In this document: positions 30,377 to 39,529 of the stretch, piece by piece | Numbering within the stretch: position 1 is the first letter of the stretch | Layout: every line of letters starts with the position of its first letter | From: Acidovorax sp. Leaf78 | Lineage (GTDB): Bacteria; Pseudomonadota; Gammaproteobacteria; Burkholderiales; Burkholderiaceae_C | Assembly (NCBI RefSeq): GCF_001422735.1 | Contig: NZ_LMLZ01000022.1 | Coordinates: 248,001 to 312,000 of the forward strand | Length of the DNA: 64,000 nucleotides | Direction of reading: 5' to 3' | The notes under the pieces: model-generated | Told to the model about the DNA's origin: nothing | The model's database searches: none | The model's input: the letters and a program-made list of their open reading frames with translations, nothing else | Position numbers and translations under genes: made by a program

Positions 30377-32563
30377 CTATCGGGGCTTGAGCGACTTGAC
30401 AGCGGTGGAGGCCAGCTGCCCCATGCCGCGCAGCCCGATGGTGATCACGCTCCCCAGCGAGCGCAGCGGCTTGTCGCGCTGGCCGGTGCCCCAGGTGGCG
30501 ATCCAGGCATCGGCACGCGCAAACGTCAGCGATGCGAGCTCTGCCTGCTGGGGCAGGGTGAGGTTGTCGAACTTCACGCCCAGGCGGCCTTTGCCGTTGA
30601 AGGTGACGACCGCGGGGAAGACACCTTCCTCGTCGGAGCGGAACAGCGACACCGACAGCTTGCTGCCCATGGGGATGTCGCTCTCGGGCGGCACCGTGAG
30701 CCCCAGGCCATGCTGGGAGAAGTCTTCGGTCTTGCACACCAGGGTGCGGCCATTTTCAAAGCGGATCACGGCCGGCAGGGCTGCCGCCACGCGCGGCGTG
30801 CCGCGGATCTGACGCGTTTCGCTGGCCACCGCCACGCTCGCGCCCAGCAAGATGATGTTGTAGACCGTCCAGACCATGTTGATGACCAGCGTCGTGGTCT
30901 CGTCACCGTCCGCGGAGAACAGCTTCCAGATGCCCACCGCGATGCCCACCAGGTTGACCAGCAGCAGCACCACATAAGGCCGCGCGATGGTCCAGTCGAA
31001 GTAGGCCTTTTCGATCACGCCGCCCTTGGCCGTTACGTTGAACTTGCCCAGCTTGGGGTTGATGAAGGCCACGATCACCGGGCGCATGATGTACCAGGCC
31101 AGCACGGACTCGTACACCTCGTTCCAGAACGAGTGCCGAAAGCGGCCCTGGATGCGGGAGTTGGTGACGCTGGCATGCGCCAGGTGGGGCAGCGCGTAGG
31201 CAGTGATCATGAGCGCGGTGGCCTGGAACACATGCGCGTCGAAGAACAGGTACGCGAGAGGCGCCGTCAGGAACACCAGGCGCGGCAGCCCGTAGAAGAA
31301 GTGCAGCATCGCGTTCAGGTAGCACAGCCGCTGGCCGAACTTGAGCCCCTTGCCAAACAGCGGGTTGTCGGTACGCGCGATCTGCGCCATGCCGCGCGCC
31401 CAGCGGATGCGCTGGCCCACGTGGCCGGACAGGCTCTCGGTGGCCAGGCCCGCGGCCTGCGGCACTTCGAGGTAGGCGGTGTTGTAGCCCAGGCGCGCCA
31501 GCTTGAGCGCGGTGTGCGCGTCTTCGGTCACGGTCTCCACCGCAATGCCGCCCACCTCCAGCAGCTCCTTGCGGCGGATGATGGCGCAGGAGCCGCAGAA
31601 GAACGAGGCGTTCCACAGGTCGTTGCCGTCCTGCACGATGCCGTAGAACAGCTCGCCCTCGTTGGGCATGCGGTGAAAGGTGTCCAGGTTGCGCTCGAAC
31701 GGGTCGGGCGAGAAGAACACGTGCGGCGTCTGCAGCATCACCAGGTTGGTGTCCTTGAAGAACCAGCCCATGCAGACCTGCAGGAACGAGCGCGTCGGGA
31801 TGTGGTCGCAGTCGAAGATGGCGATGTATTCGGAGCTCGTGACCTTGAGCGCCGCGTTGATGTTGCCCGCCTTGGCGTGGTGGTTGTTGTCGCGGATGAT
31901 GTAGCCCACGCCCAGCTCTTCGCAGAACTCGCGAAAGTCCGGGCGGCGGCCGTCGTCCAGCACGTACACGTGCAGGCGGTCCTGGGGCCAGTCGAGGCTC
32001 ATGGCCGAGAACACCGTCTGGCGCACCACTTCCAGCGGCTCGTTGTAGCTGGGGATGAAAACGTCCACGCTGGGCCAGGTGCTCACGTCCGCGGGCATCG
32101 GCACCGGGCGGCGCTGCAGCGGCCAGGCGGTCTGCAGGTAGCCGATGAGCAGCACCGCGAACGCGTACAGCTCGGCCAGCACCAGACCGTAGCCGAAGGC
32201 GGCGTCCACCCAGTTGGTGAAACCGATCGTGTCGGTGAACCGCCAGAAGATGTAGCGCGACGAGGCCGAGATCGACAGCACGATCATCGCCAGGGTCGAC
32301 AGCCGGCCCGGGGTCTTGCTCAGCAGCAGCGCGGCGCCGAACGAGCCCAGCGAGAACAGCACCTGCCCCTGCAGGTCCAGCGGCACGCTGATGACCAAGC
32401 CCATGAGCAGCGCACTGAACACCACCGCCGCCACGCGCGCCAGGGGATGCGTCCAGATCTCCCACGCCGTGATGGCATGCACCACTGTGCGCCAGTGCGC
32501 CTGGGGGCTGTGCGAATCGGCGTCGGCGACTTCGTCCGCCTGGGGGCGCTGGTCGACGCTCAT
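30377..32563 (-). CDS. bcsA: Cellulose synthase catalytic subunit A
   Basis: BcsA polymerises UDP-glucose into beta-1,4-glucan at the inner membrane and passes it through its own channel. The 728-residue protein has the GT2 catalytic set: DDG in VYVLDDGRR (about 201), DCD in IFDCDHIPTRSF (about 250), FFCGSCAIIRR, TED (about 344) and QRIRW (about 383). Multiple membrane helices flank these. The C-terminal PilZ domain has RxxxR as RGTPR (587-591) and DFSQHG, both needed to bind c-di-GMP, so the enzyme should be activated by it. The ATG overlaps the bcsQ stop by 4 bases, which decides the start against a longer reading. Confidence 0.98.
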   Translation of the reverse strand: MSVDQRPQADEVADADSHSPQAHWRTVVHAITAWEIWTHPLARVAAVVFSALLMGLVISVPLDLQGQVLFSLGSFGAALLLSKTPGRLSTLAMIVLSISASSRYIFWRFTDTIGFTNWVDAAFGYGLVLAELYAFAVLLIGYLQTAWPLQRRPVPMPADVSTWPSVDVFIPSYNEPLEVVRQTVFSAMSLDWPQDRLHVYVLDDGRRPDFREFCEELGVGYIIRDNNHHAKAGNINAALKVTSSEYIAIFDCDHIPTRSFLQVCMGWFFKDTNLVMLQTPHVFFSPDPFERNLDTFHRMPNEGELFYGIVQDGNDLWNASFFCGSCAIIRRKELLEVGGIAVETVTEDAHTALKLARLGYNTAYLEVPQAAGLATESLSGHVGQRIRWARGMAQIARTDNPLFGKGLKFGQRLCYLNAMLHFFYGLPRLVFLTAPLAYLFFDAHVFQATALMITAYALPHLAHASVTNSRIQGRFRHSFWNEVYESVLAWYIMRPVIVAFINPKLGKFNVTAKGGVIEKAYFDWTIARPYVVLLLVNLVGIAVGIWKLFSADGDETTTLVINMVWTVYNIILLGASVAVASETRQIRGTPRVAAALPAVIRFENGRTLVCKTEDFSQHGLGLTVPPESDIPMGSKLSVSLFRSDEEGVFPAVVTFNGKGRLGVKFDNLTLPQQAELASLTFARADAWIATWGTGQRDKPLRSLGSVITIGLRGMGQLASTAVKSLKPR

Positions 32564-33345
32564 CGCGTTGCTCCCGGCAGCATCGGCAGGCGCAGACGCT
32601 CGGCCAGCACCCGGGCGCATTTGCGCAGATCGTCTGCGGCCTGCCCGTGGGCGTCGTACTGCAGCACGCTCTGGTCGTAGGCGAGTGCTTCGCGCACCGC
32701 CTGGTCTTCATGGATCACACCCACCAACCGCTCGCCCAGGCCGTCCTGCATGACGCGCGTGATGTCCTTGGCCAGCTGGCGCGCGCTGTCGACCTGATTG
32801 ACCACATAGAGCGCATCGTCGAAATCGGGGCGGGGCGTGCAGTAGGTGCTCACCAGCCGCTGCATGAGCGCCAGGGCCGCATAGGAGGCCGCGTCGGGCA
32901 GGCTGACGATCACCACGGCCTGCGCTGCCGACAGCGCCTGCTGCATGTACACCGACGGGCCGGGCGGCGTGTCGATCAGCACCACGGCATCGGCCGGCAG
33001 CTCCAGGCGCTGCAGTTGCTCGACCAGCCAAGTCGGGTGGGCGTCCAGGTGCCGCTCGAAGGCCACCCGGTCCGACTCGTTCACGATGCCGAAGGGCAGC
33101 ACGTTCACGCCCGACAGGCTGCGCACGCACACGGCGCCCCAGTGCTCACCCTCCAGGCTGGCGCGGGACACTCCGCCCAGCGCGCGCGGGTCGGCGCCGA
33201 AATGCAGGCCCAGCGCGTTCTGCGGGTCCATGTCCACCACCAGGAGCGTACCCACGCCCTGGGCTTGCAGGGCCGTGGCCAGGTTGGCCGTCAGCGTGGT
33301 CTTGCCGACACCGCCCTTGGCAGAAACGATAGCAATCACCTTCAT
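32560..33345 (-). CDS. bcsQ: Cellulose biosynthesis ParA/MinD-like ATPase
   Basis: BcsQ is a MinD-type ATPase thought to place the cellulose machine at the cell pole. The 261-residue protein has the deviant Walker A KGGVGKTT (10-17) and LLVVDMDPQNALGLHFGAD. It also has VVLIDTPPGPSVYMQQALS as Walker B, and YVVNQVDSARQLAKDI near the nucleotide base site. Its ATG overlaps the bcsP stop by 4 bases and its stop overlaps bcsA. The frame is open upstream to 33849, but that reading is antisense-like noise over bcsP. Confidence 0.94.
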   Translation of the reverse strand: MKVIAIVSAKGGVGKTTLTANLATALQAQGVGTLLVVDMDPQNALGLHFGADPRALGGVSRASLEGEHWGAVCVRSLSGVNVLPFGIVNESDRVAFERHLDAHPTWLVEQLQRLELPADAVVLIDTPPGPSVYMQQALSAAQAVVIVSLPDAASYAALALMQRLVSTYCTPRPDFDDALYVVNQVDSARQLAKDITRVMQDGLGERLVGVIHEDQAVREALAYDQSVLQYDAHGQAADDLRKCARVLAERLRLPMLPGATR

Positions 33346-34109
33346 GGGTACGGGCCTCGGCGCGGTTGCCATACCGGGGCAGCAGGCTCTGGAGCTGGTG
33401 CAGCTGCGGCGGGTCCTGCCAGGCGGGCAAACACCGAGGGCAGGTCGGAAGGCAGTGCGCCGGAGTCTGGCGCCGCGGGCTCGGCGGCTGGCGTGGACGA
33501 GCGCAGGCCGGCCAGGCCCGCCAGCGGCGAGCGCGATGCCAGCGAAGGCGCAGCCGCGGCTACCGGAGCTGGCGCCACAGGGGCTGCGGCGCGGTAGGCG
33601 GGGGCCGGTGCAGCGGAAGCCACAGGCGCCGCGAACACTGCGGTCGCCGTGGGGACGGCAGCAGCCAACGAGGGGAGCGCGTTGAAAGAGGTGAAAGGCG
33701 CCACGGGTGCCGTGGGTTCCTGGGGAGCAGCGGTGATGGCGGGGGCCACATGGGCAGCCGCCAACGGAGCAGGGGCGGGTGCAAAGACAGGTGCAGGTGC
33801 CGCTACGGGCGAAGGCGACAGTGAAGGTGCCGGCGCACGCTGCACCCACACGGCAGGCTCGGGCCGCTCAGCGGCGGCTGGCGGCGGGGCGTCTTGCCGG
33901 GCGGCGGGCGCGGGCGCGTCCGCGGGCACACCGTCACCGCGGCGCACCACGGACGGGATGTCCCCGGCCACAGCGCCCTGGATGGCCGTTACCAGCGGCC
34001 AGCGGTCGCGCGACTGCTGGTGCTCTTGCTGGCGGGCCAGTTCCTGGTAGCGCCCTGGCTTGGCACCGAACTGCTGGAAAAGGTTCACGACGTCGTCGGA
34101 GGGCTTCAT
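33342..34109 (-). CDS. bcsP: Cellulose biosynthesis protein BcsP (proline/alanine-rich)
   Basis: The 255-residue product has a short ordered head, MKPSDDVVNLFQQFGAKPGR then YQELARQQ...RDRWPLV. This matches the BcsR/BcsP N-terminal signature (DI..LFQ.FG...Y.E.......RWPL). About 200 low-complexity residues dominated by Ala and Pro follow. In betaproteobacteria this gene stands at the 5' side of bcsQ in operons that also contain bcsD. It is probably a cytosolic scaffold that couples BcsQ and BcsD to the synthase. The gene name rests on the head motif and position; BcsR with an extension would be an alternative label. Confidence 0.8.
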   Translation of the reverse strand: MKPSDDVVNLFQQFGAKPGRYQELARQQEHQQSRDRWPLVTAIQGAVAGDIPSVVRRGDGVPADAPAPAARQDAPPPAAAERPEPAVWVQRAPAPSLSPSPVAAPAPVFAPAPAPLAAAHVAPAITAAPQEPTAPVAPFTSFNALPSLAAAVPTATAVFAAPVASAAPAPAYRAAAPVAPAPVAAAAPSLASRSPLAGLAGLRSSTPAAEPAAPDSGALPSDLPSVFARLAGPAAAAPAPEPAAPVWQPRRGPYP

Positions 34110-34156
34110 AAGTCAATCACCGTCAATCCGTTGTACATGCCGGGTGGACGAGAGGG

Positions 34157-34633
34157 TCAGCGCGCCAGCTGGAACTGCACGCAGCCCCAGGCGTCTGCCG
34201 GAGCCACCTGCACCACACGCAGCGACCCGGAGCCGGCCTGCTCCAGCCAGCTCTGGTACACCCCCTCCAGAAACCCGCCCGACCATTGGACGTGGTTTAC
34301 CCCAAATGCAGCAGATACGGGCGAAAGGCTGTGTTGGATGTTCAAACGCGCACTTTCTTGCGAAAGCTGCACCCAGCCCCAATCGATCCGCTCCCACATG
34401 GCGGTCATGCTGCGCTGGAGTTCCTCGAGCGTGGCAGCGGGCGCCAGCGGGTTCGCCGCCGCAAAGCGCGTACCCACACGGAACATCAGCGCGTGCAAGT
34501 CTTCCGGCGACAGCGACGACGCGAATTCATCAGTGAGCGCCTGCAGAAACCCCCTCCACTGCACGGCGCATTGCTGCGCGGCCAGATGCTGGGCGATCTC
34601 GGGACTGGGGGCGGAAACGGCGGTAAAGGACAT
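34157..34633 (-). CDS. bcsD: Cellulose synthase subunit D
   Basis: BcsD forms a cytoplasmic or periplasmic ring that orders glucan chains in bacteria making crystalline cellulose; it was defined in Komagataeibacter. The 158-residue product is close to the usual 156. It contains WRGFLQALTDEFASSLSPED, LMFRVGTRFA and the ending GSLRVVQVAPADAWGCVQFQ. The ATG at 34633 is chosen over an upstream TTG because the longer N-terminus is not conserved-looking; a good ribosome site is not visible for either. It opens the bcs operon, 47 bases before bcsP. Confidence 0.9.
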   Translation of the reverse strand: MSFTAVSAPSPEIAQHLAAQQCAVQWRGFLQALTDEFASSLSPEDLHALMFRVGTRFAAANPLAPAATLEELQRSMTAMWERIDWGWVQLSQESARLNIQHSLSPVSAAFGVNHVQWSGGFLEGVYQSWLEQAGSGSLRVVQVAPADAWGCVQFQLAR

Positions 34634-34852
34634 GGCGCAGGCAGAGCATCGGGCCAGCGGGACGCCAGCGCGGGGATTGATCAACTAAGGGTTAACCAGA
34701 ACTTGTGATTGATACACATGGTTTCAAACACGTCCCGGAATTCTAGAAGCCTGCACAGTGGAATGTGCTTTTTGGCACGCATCCAAAGGTTAACTTGTGC
34801 GAACTGCCGTCAACCTTGGCGGGTTTGTAGGTACCAAACCACACGAAAATAT

Positions 34853-34886
34853 GTAAAAACTATTAACTATCAAATTTAATAGTTTT
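34853..34886 (-). terminator. Intrinsic terminator of mnmA
   Basis: The arms AACTATTAA (34858-34866) and TTAATAGTT (34876-34884) form a perfect 9-base stem. On the minus strand they are followed by TTTTT. This lies 28 bases after the mnmA stop and just upstream of the bcs operon. It also resembles the AT-rich end of the dispersed repeat. Confidence 0.75.
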
Positions 34887-34913
34887 CTACATCGCCCGCA
34901 GTATGCAGATGTT

Positions 34914-36041
34914 TCAGTCCGACGCGCCCGCTATCACCCCGCCGCCCAGGCACACCTCGCCGTCGTACAGCACGGCGCTCTGCCCGGGGGTCACGGCCCA
35001 CTGGGCCTCCTCGAACCGCAGTTCGAACCCCTGCGCGGCAGCGCTGGTCACGCTCAAACCGCAGGCTGCGTCCTGCTGCCGGTAGCGGGTCTTGGCGGCG
35101 TAGGCGCCGGGGGTGGGTGCGTGCCCCGCTGTCCAGCTCACGTCCTGGGCGGACAGCTGGTGCGACAGCAGCCAGGGGTGGTCATGCCCCTGCACCACGC
35201 GCAGGGTGTTCTTGGCCAGGTCCTTGCGGGCCACGAACCAGGGCTCGTGCTCGCCGCCGCCGCGCTGGGCGCCCTTTTCCTTGATGCCACCGATGCCCAG
35301 GCCCTGGCGCTGGCCCAGCGTGTAGAAACTCAGGCCGACGTGCTTGCCCAGCGTGCGGCCCCGGTCGTCCTGGATGGGGCCGGGTTCGTGGCTGATGTAG
35401 CGGTTCAGGAATTCGCGGAACGGCCGCTCGCCGATGAAGCAGATGCCGGTGGAATCCTTCTTCTTGGCGTTGGGCAGGCCGATCTCCTCGGCGATGCGGC
35501 GCACTTCGGTCTTGTGCAGCTCGCCCACCGGGAACAGCGTCTTGGACAACTGCGCCTGGTTCAGGCGGTGCAGGAAGTAGCTCTGGTCCTTGGAGGGGTC
35601 CAGCCCCTTGAGCAGCTCGAACAGGCCAGATGACTCGTTCTGGCGCACGCGGGCGTAGTGGCCGGTGGCGATCTTCTCGGCGCCCAGGCGCATGGCGTGG
35701 TCGAGGAAGGCCTTGAACTTGATCTCTGCGTTGCACAGCACATCGGGGTTGGGCGTGCGGCCGGCCTGGTATTCGCGCAGGAACTCGGCGAACACGCGGT
35801 CCTTGTAGTCGGCCGCGAAGTTCACGTGCTCGATCTCGATGCCGATCACATCGGCCACGGCGGCCGCGTCCACGAAGTCGATGTTGGACGAGCAGTACTC
35901 GCTGTCGTCATCGTCTTCCCAGTTCTTCATGAAAATGCCGACCACCTCATGGCCCTGCTGTTTGAGCAGGTGGGCGGTCACGGCGGAGTCCACGCCGCCG
36001 GAGAGGCCGACGACGACGCGCTGCTTGGGGAATGCTGTCAT
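34914..36041 (-). CDS. mnmA: tRNA-specific 2-thiouridylase
   Basis: MnmA adds sulfur to U34 of tRNAs for Lys, Glu and Gln, receiving persulfide from the IscS-Tus relay. The 375-residue protein has the PP-loop [10 protein letters not shown] (12-21), the catalytic Cys-103 in [12 protein letters not shown] and the second Cys-201 in [10 protein letters not shown]. The C-terminal beta domain includes [20 protein letters not shown]. Length is normal. Its ATG overlaps the stop of the upstream LysR gene by 4 bases, so it may be partly read from that promoter; a hairpin with a T-run follows it. Confidence 0.98.
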   Translation of the reverse strand: MTAFPKQRVVVGLSGGVDSAVTAHLLKQQGHEVVGIFMKNWEDDDDSEYCSSNIDFVDAAAVADVIGIEIEHVNFAADYKDRVFAEFLREYQAGRTPNPDVLCNAEIKFKAFLDHAMRLGAEKIATGHYARVRQNESSGLFELLKGLDPSKDQSYFLHRLNQAQLSKTLFPVGELHKTEVRRIAEEIGLPNAKKKDSTGICFIGERPFREFLNRYISHEPGPIQDDRGRTLGKHVGLSFYTLGQRQGLGIGGIKEKGAQRGGGEHEPWFVARKDLAKNTLRVVQGHDHPWLLSHQLSAQDVSWTAGHAPTPGAYAAKTRYRQQDAACGLSVTSAAAQGFELRFEEAQWAVTPGQSAVLYDGEVCLGGGVIAGASD

Positions 36042-36979
36042 CCCTGCGATTGTATTTTTGCCGGCGCCCGGGCGCTGCGCGGGCGCGCAGTACGCGTAGC
36101 CACCAGCAGGTCATAGAGCTGCTGGGCCGCCGGAGACAGCGACCGCCCCCGGCGCTTGATAAGCCCCATCTGCCGCGTGACCACCGGGTCCACCAGCGGA
36201 ATGCTGACCAGCGTGGGGTGGTCCTTGCCCGGCATCGCCAGGCTGGGCACCGCCGCCACGCCCAGGCCGGCCTCCACCAGCCCTAGCAGCGTGGTCACGT
36301 GCTTGGCCTCGTACAGGCACTGGGGGCGGTCGGGCACGTTGGCCAGCGCCAAATCCATCAGCAGGCGGTTGCCCGAGGTCTTGCCCACCGACATGAAGTC
36401 GTGCTGGCCCAGCTCCGCCCAGGTGACCTTCTTGCGCCGCGCCAGCACATGGTCGCGCCGGCAGGCCGCCACGAAGCGCTCGGCCAGCACCGGCTTGAAC
36501 TCGATCTCGGCCTCCTGGCTGCCAATGAAGTTGAGGCCGAAATCCGCATCGCCCTGCGCCACGGCCACCAGCACCTCGTTGGCGCTGGCGTCGTGCACCT
36601 TGACGCGAATCTTCGGAAACCGCTCGTGGTAGCGCTTGACCACCTGCGGCAGGAAGTAATACACGGCTGACGGCACGCAGGCAATGGTCACCTCGCCCAT
36701 GCGCCGCGCCGCCACGTCGCCCAGGCCCATGAGCATGCCGTCCAGGTCGTCGAGCCACACACGCGTCTTGCGCGCGAAGTCGCGGCCCACGGCCGTGAGC
36801 GTCACGCGGCGCGTGGTGCGGTCGAGCAGGCGCACGCCCAGCGCTTCTTCCAGCTTGTCGATGCGGCGGCTGAAGGCGGGCTGCGACAGGTGGATGGATT
36901 CGGCCGCGGCCCGAAAGCTCTGCAGCTCGGCCACGGCGGCAAAGGCCTGGATGTCGGCGAGATCGAATTTCTGGTTCAT
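36038..36979 (-). CDS. LysR family transcriptional regulator
   Basis: The 313-residue protein has the LysR winged helix ([20 protein letters not shown], then [18 protein letters not shown]). A periplasmic-binding-protein-like effector domain starts at about 90 ([20 protein letters not shown]). The gene is divergent from the PrpF-like gene, with 227 bases between starts that contain two 31-base direct repeats. It therefore probably controls that gene and the Bug and porin genes behind it, with a tricarboxylic acid as inducer. Its stop overlaps the mnmA start, an unusual coupling of a regulator to a housekeeping tRNA gene. Confidence 0.92.
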   Translation of the reverse strand: MNQKFDLADIQAFAAVAELQSFRAAAESIHLSQPAFSRRIDKLEEALGVRLLDRTTRRVTLTAVGRDFARKTRVWLDDLDGMLMGLGDVAARRMGEVTIACVPSAVYYFLPQVVKRYHERFPKIRVKVHDASANEVLVAVAQGDADFGLNFIGSQEAEIEFKPVLAERFVAACRRDHVLARRKKVTWAELGQHDFMSVGKTSGNRLLMDLALANVPDRPQCLYEAKHVTTLLGLVEAGLGVAAVPSLAMPGKDHPTLVSIPLVDPVVTRQMGLIKRRGRSLSPAAQQLYDLLVATRTARPRSARAPAKIQSQG

Positions 36980-37066
36980 GGCGGTCCTGCGGTTCTGGCA
37001 GTTCTAGCGGTGATGAAAGGGGTGCGGTGGACTCAGCCCGGGGGCTCAAAGACCATTGCTTCGTGT

Positions 37067-37175
37067 GCATCAATGCTTCGCAACATTGCAATTTACAGAT
37101 GCCATTTCAGCACGTAAAAGCGCGTGGCATCCATTGCACAGCATGCATCAATCGTTGCCAACAATGCAATTCACA
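37067..37175. promoter_or_regulatory. Paired 31-base direct repeats, probable LysR operator
   Basis: GCATCAATGCTTCGCAACAT... (37067-37097) and GCATCAATCGTTGCCAACAA... (37145-37175) match at 25 of 31 positions; both then read TGCAATT-ACA. They are 78 bases apart, about seven and a half helical turns, in the gap between the divergent LysR and PrpF-like genes. The second ends 31 bases before the PrpF ATG. Each contains near-palindromic TTGC/GCAA arms as expected for LysR dimers. Confidence 0.65.
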
Positions 37176-37206
37176 AACAAGTCGCGGCGCCGCACCATGC
37201 GGACCC

Positions 37207-38304
37207 ATGAGCTACAACCTTCCTTGCGTTCTGATGCGCGGCGGCACCTCCCGGGGCCCCTTCTTCCTGGCCGACTGGCTGCCGCAGGACACCGCCCAGC
37301 GTGACCGCACGCTGATAGCCGCGCTGGGCTCGCCGCACGAGCTGCAGATCGACGGCCTGGGTGGCGGCAACTCGCTGACCAGCAAGGTGGCCATCGTCTC
37401 GCGGTCGGTGCACGCCGACTGCGACGTGGACTACCTCTTCGCCCAGGTCAGCGTGGACGAGGCCCGCGTGGACACCCGCCCCAACTGCGGCAACATGCTC
37501 GCCGGCGTGGGGCCCTTCGCCATCGAGCAAGGCCTGGTGCCCGCCAGCACCACCGGCGACGTGACCCGGGTGCGGGTCTATAACGTGAACACCCGTTCGC
37601 GCATCGACGTGCAGGTGCAAACCCGCGGCGGCCGGGTGCATTACGAGGGCGACGTGCACATCGACGGCGTTCAGGGCACGGCCGCCCCGGTGCTGATGAA
37701 CTTCCTCGACGCCTGGGGCGCCGTCACGGGCCAGATCTTTCCGACCGGCCAGCGCATCGACATCATCCACGGGCTGCCGGTCACCTGCATCGACGCCGCC
37801 CAGGTGATGGTGCTGGTGCGCGCCGCAGATCTGGGGCTGCGCGGCGATGAAACCCCGGCCGAGCTCGACGGCGACACGGCCCTGCTGGCCCGGCTCGAAG
37901 CCCTGCGCTGCGAAGCGGGGCTGCGCATGGGCATGGGCGATGTGTCGAATAGCGTGCTGCCCAAGCCGGTGATCGTCTCTGAAGGCACGGTACCCGGCAG
38001 CATCACCTCGCGCTACTTCACGCCCCGGCGCTGCCACCGCTCGCACGCCGTGACCGGCGCCATCGGCGTGGCCGCCGCCATGGTGCTGCCCGGCACCGTG
38101 GCCACCGACACCCGCACCGCGCCCAGCGCCGGCACGCGCCGGGTGGAGGTGCTGCACCCGGCCGGGCGCATCCACGTGGACGTGGAGCTCGCGCTGGTGG
38201 ACGGCCACTGCACGCTGGTGCAGGCCGCCCTGGTGCGAACGGCCCGAAAGATCCTGGAGGGCACGCTGTTCGTGGCGCACCACACGCTCGAGCCCCACGA
38301 CTGA
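37207..38304 (+). CDS. PrpF / 4-oxalomesaconate tautomerase family isomerase
   Basis: The 365-residue protein is a diaminopimelate-epimerase-fold isomerase of the PrpF family, whose members move double bonds in aconitate-like acids (methylaconitate in PrpF, oxalomesaconate in GalD). Typical features are MRGGTSRGPFFLADWLP at the N-terminus, LGGGNSLTSKVAIVS, and DTRPNCGNMLAGVGPFAIEQ with the active-site Cys. Near the C-terminus are HRSHAVTGAIGVAAAMVLPG and LHPAGRIHVDVEL. The ATG at 37207 starts right at the conserved SYNLPCVLMRGG. With a Bug protein and a porin behind it and tcu genes 4.9 kb away, aconitate isomerisation in tricarballylate or trans-aconitate use is plausible. GalD-type tautomerisation remains possible, but no gallate genes are present. 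Confidence 0.85.
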   Translation: MSYNLPCVLMRGGTSRGPFFLADWLPQDTAQRDRTLIAALGSPHELQIDGLGGGNSLTSKVAIVSRSVHADCDVDYLFAQVSVDEARVDTRPNCGNMLAGVGPFAIEQGLVPASTTGDVTRVRVYNVNTRSRIDVQVQTRGGRVHYEGDVHIDGVQGTAAPVLMNFLDAWGAVTGQIFPTGQRIDIIHGLPVTCIDAAQVMVLVRAADLGLRGDETPAELDGDTALLARLEALRCEAGLRMGMGDVSNSVLPKPVIVSEGTVPGSITSRYFTPRRCHRSHAVTGAIGVAAAMVLPGTVATDTRTAPSAGTRRVEVLHPAGRIHVDVELALVDGHCTLVQAALVRTARKILEGTLFVAHHTLEPHD

Positions 38305-38477
38305 AGCCTCTCATCCGTCAGGCCGCCAGGCCGCCCGCCGGACCGCAGGCACATCGCTACCCATGGCGGCGTACCGCGGGCAGGACTCCCGGCCGCCCTT
38401 CCTCAACCCTTCACGTTTTCCGCCTTTCTTTGCTTTCCGCTTTCGCTTTTCCATACCTACATCCCAGGAGACAAGAC

Positions 38478-39491
38478 ATGACTCGCCACACTGCCACCAC
38501 ACCCCACGTTGCACCCCTTTCCCGCCGGCGCACGCTGGCCGCCGGGCTGGCCCTGGCCACTCTCGCAGCCGGCATGCCGCTGGCCGCGCATGCCGCCTTT
38601 CCAGAGCGCTCGATCACCCTCGTGGTGCCCACCGCGGCCGGCGGCGGCAACGACGGCATGGCCCGCGTGGTGGCCCAGAAGATGTCCCAGTTGCTGGGCC
38701 AGTCGGTGATCGTCGAGAACAAGGCCGGGGCCAACGGCGCCATCGCCGCGGAGTTTGTGGCCCGTGCCGCGCCGGACGGCCACACCATCCTGTTCGGCTA
38801 CATCGGCACGCACGGCATGAGCCCCGCGCTGCAGAAGCTGCGCTACGACCCCATCACCCAGTTCGAGCCCATCGGCATGGTCTGTTACTCGCCCACGCTG
38901 ATGGTGATCAACCCCAAGGTGCCCGCCAAGACGGTGGCCGAGTTCGTGGCGCTGACCAAGGCGAACCCCAGCGCCTACAACTACGCATCGGCCGGCAACG
39001 GCACCGCACCGCACTTCTCGGCCGAGATGTTCAAGCTCGAAAGCGGCGCACAGATGGCGCACGTGCCCTACCGCGGCTCGGCCCCGGCGATGAACGACAC
39101 CATGGCCAACCAGACGCAGGTGATGTTCCCCAGCCTGTTCTCGGCCTCCTCGCACGTCAAGAACGGCAAGCTGCGCGCGCTGGCCCTGGCCGGCCCCAAG
39201 CGCTCGTCGCTGATGCCAGACGTACCCACGATGGAAGAAGCGGGCATCAAGGGCGTGGAGATCACGCAGTGGTACGCGCTGTTCGCCCCGGCCAAGACCT
39301 CGAAGGCGGTGGTGGAGCAGCTCAACAAGACGCTCAACGCCGCCCTGGCCGACAAAGACGTCGCGCGCCGCATCGAAGAGCAGGGCGCCGTGGTGGACAG
39401 CAGCACGCCCGAAGCGCTGGCCATGACCGTGCGCCAGGAGCTCGCCAAGTGGCGCGGTGTGGTGCAAAAGGCCCAGCTGACGGCTGATTGA
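38478..39491 (+). CDS. Bug family tricarboxylate-binding protein 1
   Basis: This 337-residue periplasmic substrate-binding protein has a signal peptide with a twin-arginine-like LSRRRTLAAGLALATLAAGM and cleavage after AHA. FPERSITLVVPTAAGGGNDG is the Bug (TctC) ligand-loop motif, and VIVENKAGANGAIAAEFVAR follows. The final lobe includes YALFAPAKTSKAVVEQLNKT. The family binds citrate, other carboxylates or amides for TctAB transporters. No tctA or tctB is near, so it is an orphan that must share a distant membrane partner. CAGGAG precedes the ATG. It lies 173 bases after the PrpF gene and 38 bases before the porin gene. Confidence 0.92.
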   Translation: MTRHTATTPHVAPLSRRRTLAAGLALATLAAGMPLAAHAAFPERSITLVVPTAAGGGNDGMARVVAQKMSQLLGQSVIVENKAGANGAIAAEFVARAAPDGHTILFGYIGTHGMSPALQKLRYDPITQFEPIGMVCYSPTLMVINPKVPAKTVAEFVALTKANPSAYNYASAGNGTAPHFSAEMFKLESGAQMAHVPYRGSAPAMNDTMANQTQVMFPSLFSASSHVKNGKLRALALAGPKRSSLMPDVPTMEEAGIKGVEITQWYALFAPAKTSKAVVEQLNKTLNAALADKDVARRIEEQGAVVDSSTPEALAMTVRQELAKWRGVVQKAQLTAD

Positions 39492-39529
39492 CCTGCCCCC
39501 CAAAGAACACACCGATCCGAGGAGACACC

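Noticed and set aside
28307..32680. Very long open frame antisense to bcsB and bcsA
   Set aside because: Same mirror effect of third-position GC; bcsA and bcsB have all their catalytic motifs on the minus strand.
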